From positions 482,163 through 546,162 of the forward strand of contig NZ_OBEJ01000003.1 in NCBI RefSeq assembly GCF_900215575.1: a DNA stretch of 64,000 nucleotides. Direction: 5' to 3'. Positions 54,172 to 64,000 of the stretch are shown here, in pieces. A model generated the notes under the pieces. That model had not been told where the DNA came from. It did not search any database and saw only the letters and a list, made by a program, of their open reading frames with translations. Positions within the stretch are counted from its first letter, which is position 1; each line of letters begins with the position of its first letter. This DNA is from Natronoarchaeum philippinense. GTDB taxonomy: Archaea > Halobacteriota > Halobacteria > Halobacteriales > Natronoarchaeaceae. The position numbers and the translations under genes were made by a program.

Positions 54172-55173
54172 TCAGAGCGTATCCAGCACGCCCAGCACCC
54201 GCTCTTCGGCGTCCCGATCGGGCCCGTTCTCGCGGCCCGTCCGATCGCTTTCGAGGTGGTCCTCGACGGCGCGCTCGATGCCGTCCTCGACCGAAACCGG
54301 CTCCCACCCGAGATCCGCGAGCTTCTCGGTCGACATGACGTGTGGATAGTCGCGGTACAGCGGGAAGTCCTCCAGCTCGATGCCCGCGGTCGCCAGTTCG
54401 CGCTCGCCGGCGGTGACGACCTCCACGTCGGCGTCGAGCGCGTCGGCGACGGTCTCGACGGCCTCCTGTAGGGTGAGCAGCCGCCGGTCGCCGGTGTTGT
54501 ACGCCTCGCCCGGCTCGCCCTCTTCGGCCACCACGCGCAGCGCCCGCGCCACGCTCTCGACGTAGACGCGATGCCAGAGGTTCGTGCCGTCGCCCGGAAC
54601 GATCACGCGGTCGTGCTCTGCCGCCCGGTCGATCCAGTAGTCGAAGCGCTCGGTGTAGTCGTGAGGGCCGTAGACGACCGGCGGGCGGAGGCTCATCGCG
54701 TTCACCCCACGCTCGGCGGCCGCAAACACCGCTCGATCGCCTTCGGCCTTGCGCGGGCCGTAGGTCTCGTGGGAGTCGTCGCGGGCCTGCTCGTCAGTAC
54801 ATTCGCACAGCGTCGTCTCGTCCTCGCGCTTGGGAACGTCTTCGTCGCCGTAGGCCGCGCCGCTGGAGACGTACACGTACGCATCGACCTCGTCGAACAG
54901 TCGCGTCGCCGTCCGCACCTCCTTTGGCTTGTACGCGACGCAGTCGATCACAACGTCCGGATCGGTCGCCGCGGCGTCGGCCAGATCGCCGTCATCGGTG
55001 CGGTCGCCCTCGACGTGGGCCACGTCGTCCGCGTCGGCGAAGGGGTTCTCGTGGTTCCCGCGGTTGAAGATCGTCACGTCGTAGCCGTGCTCTCGGAACT
55101 CCTCGACGGCATAACGCCCGATGAATCGAGTGCCGCCGATCACCAGTACGCTATCGCCCGTCTCCGTGCTCAT
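54172..55173 (-). CDS. NAD-dependent epimerase/dehydratase (extended SDR)
   Basis: A 333-residue extended short-chain dehydrogenase. The Rossmann motif VLVIGGTRFIG is at residues 9-19, and the catalytic Tyr/Lys pair is in HETYGPRKAEGD. YVYVSSGAAYGDEDVPKREDETTLC and DGTNLWHRVYVESVARAL match nucleotide-sugar epimerase relatives, though the substrate could also be a lipid or an ether-lipid precursor. It is upstream of egsA on the same strand with 63 bases between, so the two may be cotranscribed. Confidence 0.85.
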   Translation of the reverse strand: MSTETGDSVLVIGGTRFIGRYAVEEFREHGYDVTIFNRGNHENPFADADDVAHVEGDRTDDGDLADAAATDPDVVIDCVAYKPKEVRTATRLFDEVDAYVYVSSGAAYGDEDVPKREDETTLCECTDEQARDDSHETYGPRKAEGDRAVFAAAERGVNAMSLRPPVVYGPHDYTERFDYWIDRAAEHDRVIVPGDGTNLWHRVYVESVARALRVVAEEGEPGEAYNTGDRRLLTLQEAVETVADALDADVEVVTAGERELATAGIELEDFPLYRDYPHVMSTEKLADLGWEPVSVEDGIERAVEDHLESDRTGRENGPDRDAEERVLGVLDTL

Positions 55174-55541
55174 GGCTCGGGGTTCGTCGCGGACGGGAAA
55201 ACTGTGGCGGGACGGCGGTGCCGCCGCTCCGTCGCGGCGTCCAGATGTTCGGCGAGTGCGACCGGCAAGACGGGTTCGGCCGCGGGCAAAACTGTGGTAT
55301 CAGGTTACACGGCATATCCTGACAATGCCCTGATACACCATGCAGCGACGCAGTCCACAGTCATTGAGTTGTATATTCATGGCCTGTGGTTTTAGGATAT
55401 GGCCGTGAACAATTTGCGTGCCTGGATTCGGATGTGGTTCTGAATCCGGCGCCTCTGACATGACCGCATGCGGGGGACTCCCCCGCTTTCGAACGGTACG
55501 TATCCCGGAATGTTTATCAGCATAGCTGTCACGTACCCAAT
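55174..55541. other. 368-base intergenic region with nested inverted repeats
   Basis: No gene is supported. The stretch is the A/T-richest in this part and holds a stem GTATCAGG (55297-55304) paired with CCTGATAC (55329-55336), nested with GGCAT (55311-55315) and ATGCC (55325-55329), and another stem GGATTC (55424-55429)/GAATCC (55442-55447). It serves as the promoter region for two divergent genes (the epimerase-like and the Bat-type HTH protein). The stems could be operators, a structured RNA, or the ruins of a small mobile element. Confidence 0.5.
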
Positions 55542-56186
55542 ATGATCGTCGAGTTCGGGACCGACCAGCCCCCACTGGAGACGGCAGTCTCACGGGCTCC
55601 CGACATCGAGATCGAACTGGAGCATCTCGCAGCGACTGGCTCGATCCCGTTGCAGGCGTTTTTCTGGGCGTACGGCGATCAGCTTTCGAGCTTCGAGGCC
55701 GGACTCGACGAGGATGTCGGTGTCGACCGATGGGCGCTTCTCGAAGCGAAAGGCGGCGACCACCTCTACCGAGTGACTCACACGGCTGATCCGCCGATCG
55801 TCAACCTGTACCGACACGCCGTCGCCCACGACGCGATTCTCAGCGAAGCGTCGATCACCAACGACGGCTACCGTGCTAGGATGTTCGTCCCCGATCGGGA
55901 CGCGCTGAACGCGTGGCGCGACGCGTGTCAGGAATCGGGACTGTCGATCGATGTCACCGCGCTCTACGGCGCCGAACGGACGCCACCCGAGCGTCATCAC
56001 GGCCTCTCCGAGGAGCAACGCGAGGCCCTGCTGATCGCCGCTAAAAAAGGCTACTTCTCGATTCCGCGCGAGACCTCGCTTGCCGGACTGGCCGAGAAAC
56101 TCGGCGTGTCGAGTCAGGCCGCCTCCGAGCGACTGCGCCGCGGGATGGAACGGCTGGTCGACGACGCGCTGGTCGACGACGAGTAA
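55542..56186 (+). CDS. Bat-type HTH-10 transcription regulator
   Basis: A 214-residue regulator of the bacterio-opsin-activator family. Residues about 1-140 are the variable ligand- or interaction-type domain (EFGTDQPPLETAVSRAPDIEI and LYRVTHTADPPIVNLYRHAV); residues about 150-210 are the HTH-10 (LSEEQREALLIAAKKGYFSIPRET and LGVSSQAASERLRRGMERLV). The target genes are unknown; the neighbours are an epimerase-like gene and the glutamate synthase gene. The start at 55542 puts a normal-length N-terminus on the domain. Confidence 0.86.
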   Translation: MIVEFGTDQPPLETAVSRAPDIEIELEHLAATGSIPLQAFFWAYGDQLSSFEAGLDEDVGVDRWALLEAKGGDHLYRVTHTADPPIVNLYRHAVAHDAILSEASITNDGYRARMFVPDRDALNAWRDACQESGLSIDVTALYGAERTPPERHHGLSEEQREALLIAAKKGYFSIPRETSLAGLAEKLGVSSQAASERLRRGMERLVDDALVDDE

Positions 56187-56211
56187 AACAGCGCCGCGAC
56201 GACGCCGCCGC

Positions 56212-60744
<4,533 letters not shown>

Positions 60745-61011
60745 ATGCGCAGACTTGATCTTCTCCAATAAGAGGGTTCTCCTGAATGGCTAAGGGTATT
60801 ATATACACATGCAATGTTATATTAGGTCTGTGTATCTTCAGTATTTTTGGAGGGTATTCTGACTGATTTTGATTTCGCCCCCGGTATTGGCGGCGAAAAT
60901 ACACAACTCGCAACGGCCCAGCAGCGGTCGCGACGGCGCCGCTGTCGGGCACCTCGCTGGCCGCTACGATCTCGGACGGTGCGCCGGCGCTCGCCCCGAG
61001 GTTGAAACCGG
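60745..61011. promoter_or_regulatory. divergent regulatory region between gltB and HerA-like gene
   Basis: An A/T-rich 267-base gap. ATACACA at 60803-60809 and TGTGTAT at 60829-60835 are 7-base inverted arms 19 bases apart, and TTTCGCC (60873-60879) and GGCGAAA (60892-60898) form a further stem. The first pair lies about 60-90 bases upstream of the gltB start and could be a nitrogen-related operator; the second may affect either gene. Both are inferred from symmetry only. Confidence 0.4.
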
Positions 61012-62124
61012 ATGACGGACGAACGACCGACTGTGAGCTTCGTACTCGGCCGTGGCGAGGAGCATCGGCCGCCGACTCCCGACTCGCGGACAGCGAGCGA
61101 CCGGCCATCGATGGCTGGACGATTGGGCACCTACCGGGCGCTCGACGGCAGCGAGGGGGCGGACCTCTATCTCGATCTCGACGGTCCCCACGCTGTGCTG
61201 ATCGTCGGCAAGCGCGGCTACGGCAAGTCCTACACGCTCGGCGTCCTCGCGGAGTCGCTGGCGCGCTCGCCCGGCGTCGCGCCGGTCGTTATCGATCCGA
61301 TGGGCGTGTTCGGCGAGCTCGCGGCCGACGCCGAAGGCGATCCAGTTCCTGCCGAAACGATCACCGAGCCGACGGTCGCTCCCGATTCGCTGGACCCTCG
61401 CTCGTGGTGCGAGTTGCTCGAGCTTTCGCCCGAAGGTGGTCCCGGCGGCCTCGTCTGGCAGGCTGCCGGCGAGGCGTCGACGCTCGCGGGAATGTGCGAC
61501 CACGTCGCGGACGCCGACGCGCCGGCAGCGCCCGTGCGTGCGGCGATCAATCATCTCGAACTGGCGGCCTCGTGGGGCGTGTTCGACGCCGACGGACTGG
61601 ATGCAACCGCGCTCGGCGGTGCGGCGGCCACGGTCGTCGACCTCTCGGGGCTCGACGCCGCACCCGCGAACGCCGTCTGTCGCGGCGTCGCCGAGGCGCT
61701 CTATCGCGCTCGCGTGACCGAGTCGATCGACCGACTCCCGTGGCTCCTGCTCGACGAGGCCCACGCCTTCTTCGACGGCGTCGCCGAACCGGCGCTCCGG
61801 ACGATCCTGACGCGCGGTCGCGCGCCCGGCGTGAGTCTCGTCGCGGCGACCCAGCGCCCGAACGCGGTACCGGATGTCGGCGTCTCCCAGTCGGACGTGC
61901 TCGTCGCCCACCGACTCACCGCCGGGCCGGACCTCGACGCCTTAGAGCGGGTCCAGCCGACGTATCTGAGCGGCACGCTCGGCGAACGGATGCCCCATTC
62001 TCCCGGCGATATCGTCGTGATCGACGACGCGACCGAGACGGTCCACGCCGCCAGCGTCCGGCGCCGCGACACGCCCCACGGCGGGGACAGCCCCAGCGCG
62101 AGCGATGCCGTCACCGACGGCTGA
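61012..62124 (+). CDS. HerA-like P-loop ATPase
   Basis: A 370-residue ATPase. Walker A is GKRGYGKS at residues 66-73 and Walker B is WLLLDEAHAFFDG (about 243-255), with LVAATQRPNAVPDVG after it as the sensor region. The pattern fits the HerA/FtsK-like DNA-translocase superfamily, where the end of the protein normally assembles a hexamer. It is shorter than full HerA and no NurA nuclease is adjacent, so a DNA-end-resection role should not be assumed. It may be a simpler stand-alone ATPase. Confidence 0.8.
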   Translation: MTDERPTVSFVLGRGEEHRPPTPDSRTASDRPSMAGRLGTYRALDGSEGADLYLDLDGPHAVLIVGKRGYGKSYTLGVLAESLARSPGVAPVVIDPMGVFGELAADAEGDPVPAETITEPTVAPDSLDPRSWCELLELSPEGGPGGLVWQAAGEASTLAGMCDHVADADAPAAPVRAAINHLELAASWGVFDADGLDATALGGAAATVVDLSGLDAAPANAVCRGVAEALYRARVTESIDRLPWLLLDEAHAFFDGVAEPALRTILTRGRAPGVSLVAATQRPNAVPDVGVSQSDVLVAHRLTAGPDLDALERVQPTYLSGTLGERMPHSPGDIVVIDDATETVHAASVRRRDTPHGGDSPSASDAVTDG

Positions 62125-62179
62125 TCGAGATTCGACCGGTCAGAAAATAGTCGCTGGAAACCGGGCTGTCGACGCCCAG

Positions 62180-63559
<1,380 letters not shown>

Positions 63560-63867
63560 GATACGAGTCTAACTATGGAAATTAAACTAAAGTGCGTTGT
63601 TATGACTAAGGATTTTTAATTTAGCCCTTTGATAGCTTCAGACGATGAATTACTGCAGGCGACTGCAGGGTCGGCGTCGCGTTCGATAGGCTCACTGTCG
63701 CGCTGAGTATCGGTTTGTTGCGTGCAATCCCCGATCTGAGTGTGCTGTCTATCGATTTCGCTTGCGCGCGGTGACGCCGCCGCGTCCGCCGGTGTCGGTG
63801 CGACGAACGCCGCGGTAGTATCCGCTTCGAAGGCTTTATCGGCGGCGTGGGCCACCCTTCGGGTAAC
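63560..63867. other. 308-base intergenic region before ribosomal L10e
   Basis: No gene is supported; the reading frames here are low-complexity shadows. The left part is A/T-rich (about 63560-63630) and likely holds the promoter of the DUF4397 gene. The right part carries the L10e promoter. Confidence 0.5.
63833..63840 (+). promoter_or_regulatory. TATA box of the ribosomal L10e gene
   Basis: GCTTTATC lies 28-35 bases upstream of the L10e start, normal for a haloarchaeal ribosomal-protein promoter. Confidence 0.5.
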
Positions 63868-64000
63868 ATGGCAGAGAAACCGGCCTCGATGTACCGGGAG
63901 ATCAGCAAGCCGCCCTACACGCGCAAGGAGTTCATGGGCGGCATCCCCGGCTCGAAGATCGCACAGCACCAGATGGGCGACCTCCAGTCCGACCCCGAGG
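63868..64000 (+). CDS. rpl10e: 50S ribosomal protein L10e (L16), N-terminal part
   Basis: The first 44 residues of a frame that runs off the right edge: [18 protein letters not shown] then [19 protein letters not shown]. This is the very conserved N-terminus of archaeal L10e (bacterial L16), which sits near the peptidyl-transferase centre and the A-site tRNA. The remainder of the gene is outside the window. Confidence 0.94.
   Translation, partial: MAEKPASMYREISKPPYTRKEFMGGIPGSKIAQHQMGDLQSDPE

Noticed and set aside
61012..62124. A HerA-NurA DNA-end-resection module or defence system.
   Set aside because: No NurA or other nuclease gene is adjacent and the ATPase is shorter than HerA; nothing else nearby suggests defence.

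Overview
The window is chromosomal DNA of a halophilic archaeon (class Halobacteria). The evidence is high GC, very acidic proteins, twin-arginine lipoproteins, TATA boxes about 25-35 bases before start codons with little leader, and archaeal markers: SRP54, glycerol-1-phosphate dehydrogenase, a Kae1-Bud32 fusion, ribosomal S24e/S27ae/L10e and aIF5B-type IF-2. The genus cannot be settled from the sequence alone.

Layout. 1-5.5 kb: end of A-type ATP synthase subunit B, small membrane and zinc-ribbon proteins, an amino-acid permease fused to stress-protein domains with a free UspA partner, and SRP54. 5.5-13 kb: DUF7511 protein, a repeat lipoprotein, a gate-domain transporter-like protein, a UPF0200/UPF0201 pair, and tRNA-Arg and tRNA-Phe separated by a non-coding stretch holding fragments of both tRNAs, then a Bat-type regulator tail to tail with a 34-residue zinc-finger protein. 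13-19.5 kb: a quinone/catechol-detoxification-like group (MhqO-like dioxygenase, iron-type alcohol dehydrogenase, MhqD-like hydrolase), SerRS and an MBL hydrolase. 19.5-26.6 kb: two tandem acyl-CoA ligases, a CPA antiporter with TrkA domains and a cyclase-family hydrolase. 26.6-31.8 kb: the translation cluster Kae1-Bud32, S27ae, S24e and IF-2, followed by an Lrp/AsnC regulator.

31.8-45.4 kb: carA and carB lie about 9 kb apart, but near-identical 17-base palindromes sit upstream of both, one of them between lrp and carA. Between them is an iron-type uptake island: one permease, one ATPase, three paralogous binding proteins and an FAD oxidoreductase. Three of its promoters carry 18-base palindromes of the DtxR/iron-box type. 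Two further lipoproteins follow.

45.5-64 kb: a lower-GC membrane-protein gene next to a duplicated gene tail, a large PitA-like haem protein (chlorite-dismutase fold plus three ABM-like modules), a TRAM protein, HisRS, glycerol-1-phosphate dehydrogenase (membrane lipid backbone), a nucleotide-sugar epimerase-like protein, a Bat-type HTH protein, the large glutamate synthase, a HerA-like ATPase, a surface protein with poly-aspartate, and the start of ribosomal L10e. No CRISPR array, rRNA, complete insertion sequence or intein was seen. The content is mostly housekeeping; the most interesting signals are regulatory palindromes, tRNA debris and domain-architecture oddities.
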